Positions 33,975-46,259 are shown, counted from the first letter of the stretch. The stretch is DNA of 64,000 nt from Daphnia pulex (GCF_021134715.1 NC_060026.1:7741001-7805000), one strand, 5' to 3'. Translations and numbers: made by a program. Notes: generated by a model not told the origin, from the sequence alone.

Positions 33975-35006
33975 CAGTCCCCTCCATAAGTATGGGATCA
34001 CCCCGCGCCGTTCCATAAGGCGGCGTGTATTTTTCTAGTTGGTTTTTCGGGTGGTAAAAAGTGAAAAAATGACATAAATTCACAAAACTTGGAATTTATG
34101 TCATTTTACCTCTTTTGTTTTGTCTGAATTTTTTTCAGATTTTTTCGTTCATGGGATAGGCCTCTAAAAGTGGCTCCGAAAGTATCGGATCACTCCGACG
34201 CCAACCATGTTATCTTATGACCCGAACTTGTTTTTCACATAGCTTTTTATATATTTAATTTTTAAGAAGGAATTTTTATTTTCAAACCGTGTATACACTA
34301 CCCTTTCATAAACTAACTGTGAGTTTTGCATAACGATCCGAATTTTTTTCGAATTTTCCCAGATTTATTCGTTTCCCAAGTTTCTGAAATCAGAGACTAC
34401 AGAAGACTTCATTTACGGTTTACAACCTCTATCAGCTGGCGTAGGCAGGAAAATTAGTGTCGTTTTTATACGCCCCTTAAGTAAAAAAGGTAGCAGAGCG
34501 CCAGTGGTGTATAGAAACGACTACTAATTTTCCTGCCTACGCCAGCTGATAGAGGTTGTAAACCGTAAATGAAGTCTTCTGCAGTCTCTGATTTCAGAAA
34601 CTTGGGAAACGAATAAATCTGGGAAAATTCGAAAAAAATTCGGATCATTATGCAAAACTCACAGTTAGTTTATGAAAGAGTAGTGTATACACGGTTTGAA
34701 AATAAAAATTCCTTCTTAAAAATTAAATATATAAAAAGCTATGTGAAAAACAAGTTCGGGTCATAAGATAACATGGTTGGCGTCGGAGTGATCCGATACT
34801 TTCGGAGCCACTTTTAGAGGCCTATCCCATGAACGAAAAAATCTGAAAAAAATTCAGACAAAACAAAAGAGGTAAAATGACATAAATTCCAAGTTTTGTG
34901 AATTTATGTCATTTTTTCACTTTTTACCACCCGAAAAACCAACTAGAAAAATACACGCCGCCTTATGGAACGGCGCGGGGTGATCCCATACTTATGGAGG
35001 GGACTG
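33975..35006. mobile_element. 1,032-bp full-length palindromic MITE, mariner/Tc1-like
   Basis: The left half is the inverted complement of the right half, pairing position p with 68981 minus p, up to a central loop of about 40 nt near 34490. It starts CAGTCCCCTCCATAAGTATG and ends with its complement, and TA dinucleotides flank both ends, as in Tc1/mariner insertions. It codes for nothing recognisable. As RNA it would fold into a roughly 500-bp hairpin. Confidence 0.85.
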
Positions 35007-35205
35007 TATGGCAGTTTGTTATGTAACCTATCCCTTTGTGCTTATTTTAGACCTGAGTCAGCCATCAACAACAGCAAGATATGCAAGTTTTGCTTGTGCT
35101 GCTATTCACCTGTCACCAACAGCAACAATCTCAGTCTCACCATCACTCGGGTAATGATTTTCATTACTTTTATTCCTCTGACCTGCTAGGTATTTTTAAT
35201 GATGC

Positions 35206-35246
35206 ATGTCGCATCATGCACAATGCATGCATGCATGATGCGACAT
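35206..35246. repeat. Perfect 15-bp hairpin
   Basis: ATGTCGCATCATGCA at 35206-35220 is followed by an 11-nt loop and its exact complement at 35232-35246. The loop itself contains overlapping GCATGC palindromes. Its function is unknown. The rest of 35007-36900 holds only unrecognised open frames. Confidence 0.7.
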
Positions 35247-36924
35247 CCACCGATGTCGGACTACTCATTTCTTCTTCCCTCTCCTTTGAATCTCCTCTGT
35301 CCTCGTGTACGCCCATGTGAATGTGGGTGTATTCACTTGGACACCCTTTTCCCTAATCCAGCCTGGTGGATGCAACTTTTCAGCGGATGGAGCCACTGTG
35401 GATGCCTGGCCGTATTTCCCAGGCTTGAAGGTAGGAATCAAATTATCTCTACTCTTCGTTTTTTGGACTATTGGGTGGCGTTGATTATAAATCGTTACTT
35501 ATTAGGCTGCAAGAGTACGATTATTATTGAGTTAGGTGGTTGACTGCTGGAATTGTTTTCTCTTGTAACGTTTTGACGTTTTTGTTGACTCAGTTTTCAG
35601 TTAGGATTCATTTAATTACTAACGACTGCAGGTCAGGCCCGGTTTTTTACCTCACAACTTTTCTCAGTGGCTATAAACAATTAAAAAAAATGGAATTTAC
35701 AAATATTTGTAAATTCAAAAAATATTTGAACTTTATTTAAACACTTCAAGTAAAGTGAAATTCTATGACCGAGAGGGACCTGCCGCCACACCGCACAGCT
35801 CCGTCGTTTGTTTTAATGTCTAATGTTGACCTATACTCCCGATACCCAAACAAAACTATCTCGACTGTTTGTACAGTAAAACGAACCGAGTTTCTATTAT
35901 ACGGTAAAGTAAACAAGATCCTACCTTCCGCATCGGCAAAACTAAGGTGGAAATCAAAACATTTGAACACATCCGACCATTGTTTATTGCACTTGCGAAT
36001 AGTCAACAACAGAGCAGAATTGCATCTTACGTAACATTTCTTTCGGGGCAGGATCGAAAAATAACCGTTTTACATCAAAGTGATGTCGAGATATACAACA
36101 CAAAGAAGCTCTGTTGATGTTCTTGCCCGTTACAAGTGCCGACCGGAATAATAAAAGTAACGGAGACAAAAATCTTCTCCGCTTGTCCCGTGAGAACCTT
36201 ACATCGCGGGTAGAGGGGAAAAAATAAAAAGGGAATCGGAGAAAGTGTCGTCCTTGTTCATGTCATTTCGTGCGAGTGTTGCTCACTCCCAGTGGATAAT
36301 TGAAAATCGATTCTTCAAGAGATACAGCCCCGTCTAAAGCCGATGGTTCTTGCTGGTCACTTTGCCGTTCTATTTCGATTCGATTTGTTATATATAAGAC
36401 ATTTAAGTGTGTAAATAGAGAGAGAAGTACTTCTCCGTTTAACAGCCAATTTCACAGTCTAGTAGTCAGCGAAATAGGTCGCCCGAATCTATTTGGTTAC
36501 TGCGGTTGCCATTCACGTCCCCCATTCGGTCTCAACGATCCCATTCGATGGCGTATATTTATAACCGATGCTGTTATTTTCCCTGTGACGAGCTGTTGCC
36601 GTGATCCAGCAGCAGAGTCTTGTCAAGTGGAATTATCCTTCCGGACAGCCGGTTTCTGGAAGCACGTCTCAAATGTGCGTCTGCTACGGTAGTCGTTCAT
36701 AATCGTGGGGAAACTTTAGATCTCCTGCTTCAAAATCGCCTTTTCATCCAACTCTGACAGATTACACGAGACGGTAAAGGATCACAAATGAAATACAAGA
36801 CCGTCAAGGCCCCTCTATAATATTTGAATTAACGGGATTATCTTCCTTCGTCGAGCGACTAACTAAAACTTCATTTGAGTCTGCTTTTGAATTTCAAAAT
36901 AGAGCGAATTTATTTCGAGAGTGT

Positions 36925-37950
36925 TCACGAAACGTTCAGTCTGGGAGGTGAGAGACATTGGTCCCAATCGGGCCAGAATTTTTCTTTCATTCGTTCGCAA
37001 AATTCTTTTAAATTGACAAATTATCCTGCGAAAATTTCAGATCGTTTTTGTTTTGTTTTTTCATTTTATCCAGCAGTATGTATTATACTCGATTATATTG
37101 TACCTTTCATTTGTTCCTCGTAAGGTGATCCCTGCATGCTCCACACTAATTGGGCCAAACAGCCGAACATGGCGCAATCCATTTCGGTGGGTTTCTCCCC
37201 CGTGAAATAAGGTTTCGTTCCTGGACATAATTATGTATGCAGTGTAGGTGGGTTAATCTGTATTGTTATTATAATGATGATACCGAGATAATCGGAAATG
37301 GCACGCAAATCTTTCCGGCCCATTTCGATGACGTCGTCCTTGTTGTGCCGGCCCATTCCTTGGGCGGACGCACCTCCAGCGGCATCACCAAACGCAATCC
37401 CGTCGGCAAATTCATCTGAACGTCCCACAAGGTTTTCCCTTTGGTGTAAACCCATCGCCAGAGAACTAGGACCCTTCGAAATCGATCATTAATTCACTTT
37501 TTTAATTTTTAAATTGGCTGAAATTAAAGTTACCAGTCGAGATGCTCTTCCGTCATGATTTGAAACGACCGGGCGATGGCTCGTTCTTCAGCCGTCAAAT
37601 GCGAACTGAAATCTTTCTGGAACTTGGAAGCCAACAGTTCAAGACACAGTTCAGAATCGCAATAGTCCTTGCCGTTGAAAGTCATCCAAGGGGTTTTACC
37701 TTTAGGTCCCATAGGATTTTTAAAATCGTTCTAAATATCCAGCGAATTAATGAATCGAATTGAATTTTTAAAAAATGAGAAGATGAATTAAATTTTGTAC
37801 CTCGTAAGATATGCCGGCCATGCGCATGTAAGTTTCCAATTTCAACGGGAACGGTGAAATACTCGGCGTGAATATTCCCCGGTCGAGTTGATGTAAGAGG
37901 ACGACATCTTTGGCCACGGGAAATTTCTCTTTCTTCTTACAGCCGGACAT
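36925..37950 (-). pseudogene. fax: Failed axon connections (FAX/FAXC)-like, frameshifted
   Basis: Five exons can be read: 37950-37801, 37730-37534, 37473-37284, 37220-37104 and 37025-36925. Content: MSGCKKKEKF, DVVLLHQLDRG and PFPLKLETYMRMAGI (thioredoxin-like GST N-domain), MGPKGKTPWMTFNGKDYCDS, then AQGMGRHNKDDVIEMGRKDL, TGEKPTEMDCAMFGCLAQLV, and CERMKEKFWPDWDQCL. This family has a GST-like metaxin fold and affects axon growth. Exon 3 begins in one frame (WVLVLWRWVYTKGKTLW) and ends in another, so a single-base indel lies between 37400 and 37360. Joining exon 4 to exon 5 also meets a stop (TAA) unless one base is shifted. It is therefore probably non-functional, although every domain is present. 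It lies inside the segment that the opsin halves suggest is inverted. Confidence 0.75.
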
Positions 37951-38964
37951 GTTTTTTTGTTTTTAATGTCGACCGACGCACTTGGCGACAGCGTTAATAC
38001 TTGAATGAATGTTGACGTTGTGTGTGTCTATATAGACCAGCAGCATCCCGCACTGATTACGATCTGTTTACTTACTGTGACTTGCAGTCTCTATAAACCA
38101 ATCTATTCAACTCGATTCAAAGTCCTGTGTGTGTATAGCACGGTTGATTGCGTAACACACGCTGTGATAACGTTAGATAGTACATTCCCCGCGACTACTA
38201 CCCAGTTTTTCACAGTGTCCAGTGTCCAGGACTCAAACTTATTCCAGAGTGGGTCCGACGTTGTCACGATCCGTGTCGCTTTCTCATTATTTCCCCGGTG
38301 ATTTATGTGGTTCCATCAATAAAACACGTCGACATTATTACGTGGATATGTATTATACATATAGATCCGCGATTGTCCGTTCCCTGTAACTTTGGGGGTT
38401 GATGGGAATTCCGCGCGTTTGACGGGGCGATAATCGAAACGAATTTGTTTTTCAAATGAGATGATGGCGCGCGAATCATCCGGCGACGACACGACGAGCT
38501 GTCGCATTCGTACCCGGACGACATTCGTCCGCCTTGGTCGTTATATCGTCATTTTTTTTACAGTCGCAGGCTGAATTCCTGCGAGCTCAATCAAATGGGC
38601 GCGCATTTCGAACGTGACTCGTCGTCGCAAAATGGCGCCAGCGCGGATGTTTTCAAATGTAGGCGCTAAATCAACTGATTTTAGTTTCCTGCTTGTGCAT
38701 GGGCTGGGAATGTAGCCAGCCTTGCGAGAGAGTGGAAGAGAGAAGAGTCCTTGTGTGCCCGGTCGATATTGTCGACTGTGGAGATGGGCAAAAGTAATCT
38801 GTAAAAGAGATGGCTCGTAAATGCAAAAAAGGGAAGAAAGAAAAAGGAAACAAGGAGGAAGAAATAATTGCGTTGTCTGGAAGTCGACGACAACTAAATC
38901 CAGTTGATTCCCAGGATCGATCAATAGTGATAATACACTATTATAATAAATACACTATTATCCG

Positions 38965-39460
38965 CGTGATGTTGATGACGGGGATCTTGGCGATGCGCAT
39001 TTCGGCCGTAACGGCGTCTTGCTCCGAGTTGTTCCTCAGCGATGTCACGTTCATCTTTTTGGCTTGTTGACGCAATTCTTCTTCGTGATGGAACACGGCC
39101 TTGACGATGAAGAAATAACAGCCGACAATGACAATAATGGGACCGCCAAACTGGAAGAAACAGGACGCAAGGATGTAGCTCTTGTGGTTCATAGTTAGGG
39201 TGTAAGAGTCGAAGGAACACCTTTGGAAAATGTTATAGAAAAAGAATACAGAGCTAGATTCGATTTTACCGCAATAATAATAATAACTCACGTTCCCAAC
39301 ATTCCATCCAGGGCATAAAGGCCCCATCCGACGAGGGGTGAAAGGGCCCAGACAAAAGACCAGATCCAATTGAATAAAATTAATCCGGCAGCTTTGCCGA
39401 AAGACAATGGAGTTCCCTTCAGGCCATTAACGATGACATTGTAATGATCCCAGCTGATTA
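38965..39460 (-). pseudogene. Opsin fragment, second intracellular loop to TM6
   Basis: Two exons, 39460-39292 and 39220-38965, join in frame over a 71-bp intron. They encode VISWDHYNVIVNGLKGTPLS, then FNWIWSFVWALSPLVGWGLY (TM4), CSFDSYTLTMNHKSYILAS, a TM5 (GGPIIVIVGCYFFIVKAVF), and the conserved TM6 entry VTAEMRIAKIPVINIT. The family is a Gq-coupled rhabdomeric visual pigment. The usual DRY/ERY motif reads DHY. The reading ends exactly at ATCACG (38970-38965) and goes into unrelated AT-rich DNA. The continuation is the fragment at 32660. N-terminal exons (TM1-3) are absent: thrombospondin sequence starts 129 bp to the right, on the other strand. Confidence 0.85.
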
Positions 39461-39588
39461 CTTTTGGTGTAGAATTTGAAAAAAGTAGAATAGTTTTTTT
39501 TTCTTGCTTATGACAACATTTCTCGTAACGTTTTTGTACTTACTGGTTAACGTGATAATTTGGCTGTATCCGAAAAGCAACTATGCAG

Positions 39589-41323
39589 GAATTCTCAATT
39601 CTCGTGATAATTGCCCCAAGACACCCAATCCGGATCAACGCGACTCGGATGGCGGCGGCCTGGGCGACGCTTGCGACAACTGTCCCAATACGCCCAATCC
39701 CAATCAATTCGACAGCGACAGCGATTTGGTCGGCGACGTCTGCGACACAAACATCGATCGTGACAAGTAACAACATTTGTTTTTTTCAAAACGGCGATCG
39801 TTATCTTGATGGAAAAATATTTTTCAAATTGCTTCTTTGTTTCTTTTTTTAACACAAAACAGGGACGGTATCCAGGACTCTTTGGACAACTGCCCAACAA
39901 TTCCCAACAGCGACCAGCGTGACGCCGATAACGACGGCCTGGGTGACGACTGCGATCCGGATGCCGATAACGATGGCATCCGCAACGAGAAGGACAACTG
40001 CCCGATCGTCTATAACCCCGATCAGGTGGATACGGACCGCAACGGAGTCGGAGACGCTTGCCAGGACGATCAGGATGCGGATAACGTGCCCGATTTCTTG
40101 GACAATTGCCCGAACAACTCAAAGATCTACGCCACCGACTTCCGCACGTACCAGACGGTCATCCTCGATCCGGAGGGCGATTCCCAGATCGATCCCAACT
40201 GGGTCATTTACAACAAAGGCGCCGAAATCGTCCAGACGATGAACAGCGATCCGGGTTTGGCCGTCGGCTTCCATCGCTTCGGCGGAGTCGACTTTGAGGG
40301 CACATTCTTCGTTGACACCGAGATCGACGACGACTATGTTGGCTTTATTTTCAGCTATCAGGACAACGCTCATTTTTACACCATCATGTGGAAGAAGAAC
40401 ACGCAGACCTACTGGCAGGCAACACCTTTCCGGGCCGTCGCCGAGCCCGGCATCCAGCTCAAATTGGTCAAGTCTAATACAGGACCGGGTCAGATGATGA
40501 GGAACTCGCTTTGGAACACGGGCGACACCGAAAATCAGGTATATACAGTAACTATACAAAAATAGAGCCAGAATAATTTTTTGAGATTAATAATCGAATC
40601 GTAACGTGATTATCAGTTGAAATTGCTGTGGAAAGATCCCCGCAACGTTGGATGGAAGGAGAAGGTGGCCTACCGCTGGCTGCTGCTCCATCGGCCCAAG
40701 ATCGTCTTGATCCGTCTGCGTATCTTCGAAGGAGAAAATATGGTGGCCGATTCGGGCAACGTCTTTGACTCTACCCTAAAGGGCGGTCGATTGGGTGTCT
40801 TCTGCTTCTCGCAGGAGATGATCATCTGGTCCGATTTGGTTTACCGATGCAACGGTAAGTCATTAACCCCAACATTTCTTGTATTGAATAATTCAAACTA
40901 AATGGTCGGTATGCATATGAAATGACGTCTATGATTTTTTATGAGTTTGACATCATTTATGTGACACCCGCGTGATGCTGTGTTGATAAATTATGGTCCC
41001 TCGTGCTTAATTTGGCAACAGATTTGAAACAATTTTTTTTTAACCTAGCCAAAAATGTGCGTGTGTTTGCAGTTACAGGAATGTTATCAAGTGCCATGCT
41101 AGTTGACATTTTTAGCAGGCTTTGAACGTCATTTGAATCGATTCTCGTCTGCTTGGATACAGCACTTATCATTTTTTATTTCTTAATCTGATTTGTCTCT
41201 TTTTACTTTTAATTCTAATCTATAGACGCCGTGTCTGAAGCCATCTACAAGGAACTTCCACCCCGACTGCAGAAGGAGGTACAGGTGGACCGCACACGGG
41301 CACCGAGTCTTTCCGCCAACTGA
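39589..41323 (+). CDS. Thrombospondin, 3' part: type 3 repeats and C-terminal domain
   Basis: Four exons join in frame: 39589-39766, 39863-40538, 40617-40854 and 41226-41323 (TGA at 41321). They encode calcium-binding type 3 repeats ([55 protein letters not shown]). The lectin-like C-terminal domain follows ([90 protein letters not shown]). Thrombospondins are secreted oligomeric matrix glycoproteins. The C-terminal half shows no lesion. Everything upstream (EGF repeats, earlier type 3 repeats, coiled coil, signal peptide) is missing, because the opsin relic starts at 39460. It is either a 5'-truncated duplicate or spliced to distant exons. Confidence 0.85.
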
Positions 41324-41456
41324 GCCGGGAAAAACCAATTTAAAATTGCTGCACGAAAATGGAACAAAAACAAAACAAAAGAAATAGAAAGAAAAGATAA
41401 TCAAACGAAAGAAATCAGCATCTTACTCTTCACAAATTCCTCCAAGAGAACAATGA

Positions 41457-41462
41457 AATAAA
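41457..41462 (+). terminator. Polyadenylation signal of the thrombospondin gene
   Basis: AATAAA lies 134 bp after the stop codon at 41321-41323. An A-rich run follows at 41484. Confidence 0.5.
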
Positions 41463-41719
41463 GCCATTTGAAGAGGAAATCATAAAAAAAAAAAAAAAAC
41501 AAGTCGACGACGTGTGTAGAGAAAATTCTGATTCTTGTTTTTTCATGGTTAATATGAATTTGTTTGGCTTTTTGTTGGTTTTCAAAATGGGAAGACGCAA
41601 TCCCAGCCTGCCATTTTTCATTTTTCGTTCAATAGTTAACACATATAAACACAAGAATAACGAAATATGGAAAGAAGAAGAAAAAACACGTACAAAAAAG
41701 TACATGCACATTTTTATTT

Positions 41720-42480
41720 TTATTTTTTTTTGATCCCACGTTTTGAATATATTTTTCTTATTGTCTTAAATGAATTTCGGAAATGAGAATGTTTTAAAAT
41801 TTGTAGTATCAACGACGATGTGGTGGAGGAGGTCAAAACCAGCTTGTAACCAACACTATTTTTTCTAAAAGCAGCGTATTAATATCAATGTATATCGCAA
41901 TCACTGAAAGCAGAAAACGAAAAAAGAAAACAAAGGGAAATATTGGTTCCCTGGATCCCTTTCACAATCAATGCTTGCTCATTATGAATATATATGCCTT
42001 TTTTTCCTCTTTCCTCCCTCAACAACACACCAACCAAACAAACAAATGAAACCACCTCCAAGCTCTCTATATCATCATTCATGCGCGCACGCTACAATTT
42101 TGTTACAAGGGTTTCAAATACGCTGCTGTAGCGTCACACTGCCAGAAAACGATGTAACTACAAAATGGCTTTTTTTCCGAAATATACAACAGTGCCTAAT
42201 CCATAAGTTGAGTATTACTTTCACCAGGATTCTTTAATGAAGCACTACAAACGTTGATTTAATGATTTTTTAATGAATATCATGACTATCGATGGGAAAT
42301 AAACACGAAAATCTCACCTGATAAACGAAGGAATGTAGTTATTATCCAATTATGAACGGGATCTGGACTGAAATAGTGAAATGAGAAAAATTAAAACTAG
42401 TAATAACTCCGGCGAAACTCCATAAGCCGCCATGCTATAGCAATCACCAATTCGTGTCCACATTTTTTTTGCTTAAATAA
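41720..42480. other. No recognised gene
   Basis: This is intergenic DNA after thrombospondin. Only short open frames without recognisable motifs are present. Confidence 0.4.
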
Positions 42481-42540
42481 AACTTGCAACTTTGGACGTT
42501 AGCCTATTCTAGGATCTATGACAGAATAGATCCTAAGTTA

Positions 42541-43405
42541 CAACAGTTACACATCCTGCGTTGCGCATTCTCCGCAAATTCGAAAATCTCATTTGTGTGT
42601 TGTGTCCAAGTTCAGAGTTATAGATGTATGGTAGAACCACTGCCTGTTAAATTTTCCTCTCGGAAATTTTTCCCAAAGTTGCAGCCAATATCGCGAATCG
42701 ATAGTGGGAAAATGGGCTTAAGTATCGATTTAGACCTTATTGTCAGCGCCAACAGCGGCCATCTACTGAAACTTTGTTCATTTTGGTACTGGAAAAAAAC
42801 AATGTGTTTCCCAACACACCCGCTGTGGCTCTGCAACTAAGGTCTGGCCAGAACACTTCCAGGGGGAAAAGGCAATGGAAGGCCTTTCCATATAACTGGT
42901 TAAACCATACATCTATGGCTCTGCCAAGTTGTTATGTGTCGCCTACAGCGTCTTATGGGAAAACCAACTTCTCCTCGGTAAAAATTGTTTTCTTATCAAT
43001 TACTCTGATTTACCCCCTTTTTCTTCCTATCAGTAAATACTTTATTCATTTCTCTATTACCTAATTTTTATTTCTAACCCCAATTCGATCTAGTTAATTT
43101 TTAATTAATTTTTGTTTGTGACTGGTTTTTTTGTTAGCAGAAGAATTTCGTTCGTAGCTTGGACGATTCTGTCTAGAAACGTCTGGTACCGTCTAGAAAC
43201 GTCTGCTACAGGAGACACCAGTCGCAAACAAAAATTAATTAAAAATTAACAAGATTGAATTGGGGCTCGAAATAAAAATTAGGTAATAGAGAAATGAATA
43301 AAGTATTCACTGTTAGGAAGAAAAGGGGGGAAATCAGAGTCATAGATAAGAAAGCAATGTTTTTACCGTGGAGAAGTTGGTTTTCCCATAAAACGCTGGG
43401 TTAGC
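42541..43405. repeat. Inverted-repeat block with palindrome centred near 43165
   Basis: 42945-43135 (TCTTATGGGAAAACCAACTT ... TTTGTGACTGG) is repeated inverted at 43205-43395. The centre contains two direct copies of GTCTAGAAACGTCTG (43171-43204). Further left, 42545-42615 (ACACATCCTGCGTTGCGCAT) is inverted at 46273-46340, so this block is also one arm of a larger structure. Confidence 0.6.
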
Positions 43406-43410
43406 GGTGG

Positions 43411-46244
43411 TAGTCTGGGAGCTGGGCCCCAAAAAAATGATTTTTGTTTAGCAAAAGGTTTGAGGCTAAAATGTGGTTAGGGGGGGTATGACACACACGA
43501 AAAGCCACGTCTGTCGACTGGCGGCCGGGGCGTTCAAGCGTGACGCGATCCCGAAGTCGGCGGGAATGGTAAAAAAAATGACTTTTGTTTAGCAAGCCCA
43601 AATTTTTGTAGGAAGCAAGCTAACATTATGTCGATCAATAATCCCGGTAGACAGACGTCGATATCTGAGCCCTTGGGGGCAACAGACGTCGGTGTGTAAC
43701 GGCTTTTCACGAACTGTCAGTCGTTATTTGATACTGGCAACGCTGTTTCGGATACCGGCAATACTGTATCCAAGGCGCTTATTTTGAAATAACTGGCGTT
43801 TCTTGGGGAATATAATGACTAGGAATTCATTAAAACTGGTTATTTAACACTTATAACGACTTATAAATCAATTCAGTAATTGAATTATATGTTTAATTAA
43901 TAATTAGCTGCCAAGGCAGCATAAAAACAATATGGTGGCAGCTTTTTTAACGTCCAACGACGGACCGATCAGACTCTATCCTCACTCCGTCGACCGAAAT
44001 TATCTTTTTTATAATTTTTTTTTTTATCTGGAGACGTCCACATAGTCGCTGGGAATAAATATCTAAAGATTATAAGGGAAACCTCTTTTTTTTTCAATAT
44101 ATATCCCGACCGGATCTCTGCTGTGCTACTGTAATATTATGGCCGGGCTCATTTTGTCCGTCTCTCTGAATTCTCAAAGCTCGCAAAATAGGAAAGAGGA
44201 GGAGGACTACATGCTGGTCTATTGGTAAGTTGGCAATTGGAAGGGACAAGCGGACCGACAGTGTGGTACTAAACGAGTTGATGTGTCATCGTTCTTAAGT
44301 GTCAGATTTGCGAGTGGCGCGCGATCAAATCAGACCGGAAACGGGTGCCAAAGGTTGCAAACGCTTATTTTGTTGCAGCATCCATCTAATAACAATAATC
44401 CAACCAGCAACGTTGGCTGGCTGGCTCTTCTTTTTTTTATTATTGCGCAAGGTATTATTACTACTAGACACATCGACAAGGGATATAGGGAAAAAGAGAT
44501 AAGATAGATCGAATAATTTAAAAAATGAAATGGTTATTTTTTATTGGCCCCCGAGAAAATACAAACCGGTCGAATTGACCGACGACTCTGAAGGGAATCG
44601 TCTCTGAAAGGAATTATTCTCGGCGGAATTTCCTGTACAGCCTTTCTTTCTTCATTCTTTTTCTTTCTAATATCATCTGATGGGGTTCGATCTCGTGTTC
44701 TCTCAGCGCCAAAAAATCCGCGATATAAATTTCCTGCCAATTGTTGTTGCTATTGCGCATAGTCCAGTTGACGACGAGCGCAACAGCTGCTGGTGGGTCG
44801 TTCACTCGTTCCTAGCAGTGGCCGGGACTGGATTTTATACGATCCCGTTCCCGCCGCCACCGCTGCGGACGCCCCTGATAACGCCTCACACTATCCCAGA
44901 CGGTTAGCAGTCCCATCGTCATCGTCTCAATGGACGTGACAAGAAATGACAGCATCACACAAAAAAGGGGGTTGAATGAAAAACATCGAACAAATAAAAA
45001 GAAAAGCACACATAAACACAAACGCACGCACGGCAGACAGCGCAAATCTTCTCCTTTTTCTTGTTTGTTAGATACGTGTCGATTGGCACCGGATCGGATG
45101 ACAGTCGTCGTCTCTTGGATGCTGCCGGATGTGATAGACAAGTCCAGCAACCGCCAGAACTTAAGAGTGAAACGAGATGGGGCAGCAGCATACCAACTGT
45201 CCTCTCTGACCAATGCGCATCTGTTCCAAGGCATCAGCTGGCCTTTTTTCTTTCGCCGTTCAGAACACAAACCAAAAATTCCGGCGTGAAATAAAAAAAA
45301 AACTGCAAACGTAAACCGAACGTAAACCTCAGCACCTAGTCACTTTCGAACCCTAGAACCCACGACAGCAATTGAATATGGAATTCCCTTGGCACTCAAT
45401 CACACTTGCACTTGCTCACACAGCATCAGTTACACACACACACACAGAGCAGATAAAGAGGGCGAGAAATAAATGAGGGATAATTAAGTTAAATAATTGT
45501 TTCGTTTGGGATATGATGAGAAATTGACTATTTACAGAGACACTCTGGCGATGCAAACTGACGGGAATTGGTGATGCCAGACAAAGGGGAAAATTCTTTT
45601 TCGACATTTTCTTGTGTGCGCGTGTGAAGAGAGAGAAAACGAAAATGGGAGATCATTTCGGTCGACGGAGTGAGGATAGAGTCTGATCGGTCCGTCGTTG
45701 GACGTTAAAAAAGCTGCCACCATATTGTTTTTATGCTGCCTTGGCAGCTAATTATTGATTAAACATATAATTCAATTACTGAATTGATTTATAAGTCGTT
45801 ATAAGTGTTAAATAACCAGTTTTAATGAATTCCTAGTCATTATATTCCCCAAGAAACGCCAGTTATTTCAAAATAAGCGCCTTGGATACAGTATTGCCGG
45901 TATCCGAAACAGCGTTGCCAGTATCAAATAACGACTGACAGTTCGTGAAAAGCCGTTACACACCGACGTCTGTTGCCCCCAAGGGCTCAGATATCGACGT
46001 CTGTCTACCGGGATTATTGATCGACATAATGTTAGCTTGCTTCCTACAAAAATTTGGGCTTGCTAAACAAAAGTCATTTTTTTTACCATTCCCGCCGACT
46101 TCGGGATCGCGTCACGCTTGAACGCCCCGGCCGCCAGTCGACAGACGTGGCTTTTCGTGTGTGTCATACCCCCCCTAACCACATTTTAGCCTCAAACCTT
46201 TTGCTAAACAAAAATCATTTTTTTGGGGCCCAGCTCCCAGACTA
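43411..46244. repeat. Inverted-repeat element with ~593-bp arms
   Basis: Left arm 43411-44004 and right arm 45652-46244 are inverted copies with very few differences. Both ends read TAGTCTGGGAGCTGGGCCCC inward. The 1.65-kb interior differs from the arms. An 11-bp word AAAACGCTGGG lies on both sides (43391 and 46252) but is offset by about 10 bp from the arms, so it is not a clean target duplication. No transposase was seen. Confidence 0.65.
44139..44224 (+). CDS. Possible first exon inside the inverted-repeat element
   Basis: ATG at 44139 opens MAGLILSVSLNSQSSQNRKE and then EEDYMLVY before a good donor (TTG/GTAAGT at 44225). No matching downstream exon was identified in the 1.65-kb interior. 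This is a weak call. Confidence 0.2.
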
Positions 46245-46259
46245 TGGGCTATAAAACGC

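Noticed and set aside
39540-40559. Asp/Arg-rich frames on both strands around the type 3 repeats
   Set aside because: They are alternative readings of the GAC/GAT-rich thrombospondin calcium repeats.
44812-45289. Overlapping frames of 119-152 codons on both strands inside the 43-46 kb element
   Set aside because: They overlap each other, have no recognisable motif, and long frames on both strands of the same DNA suggest composition and not coding.
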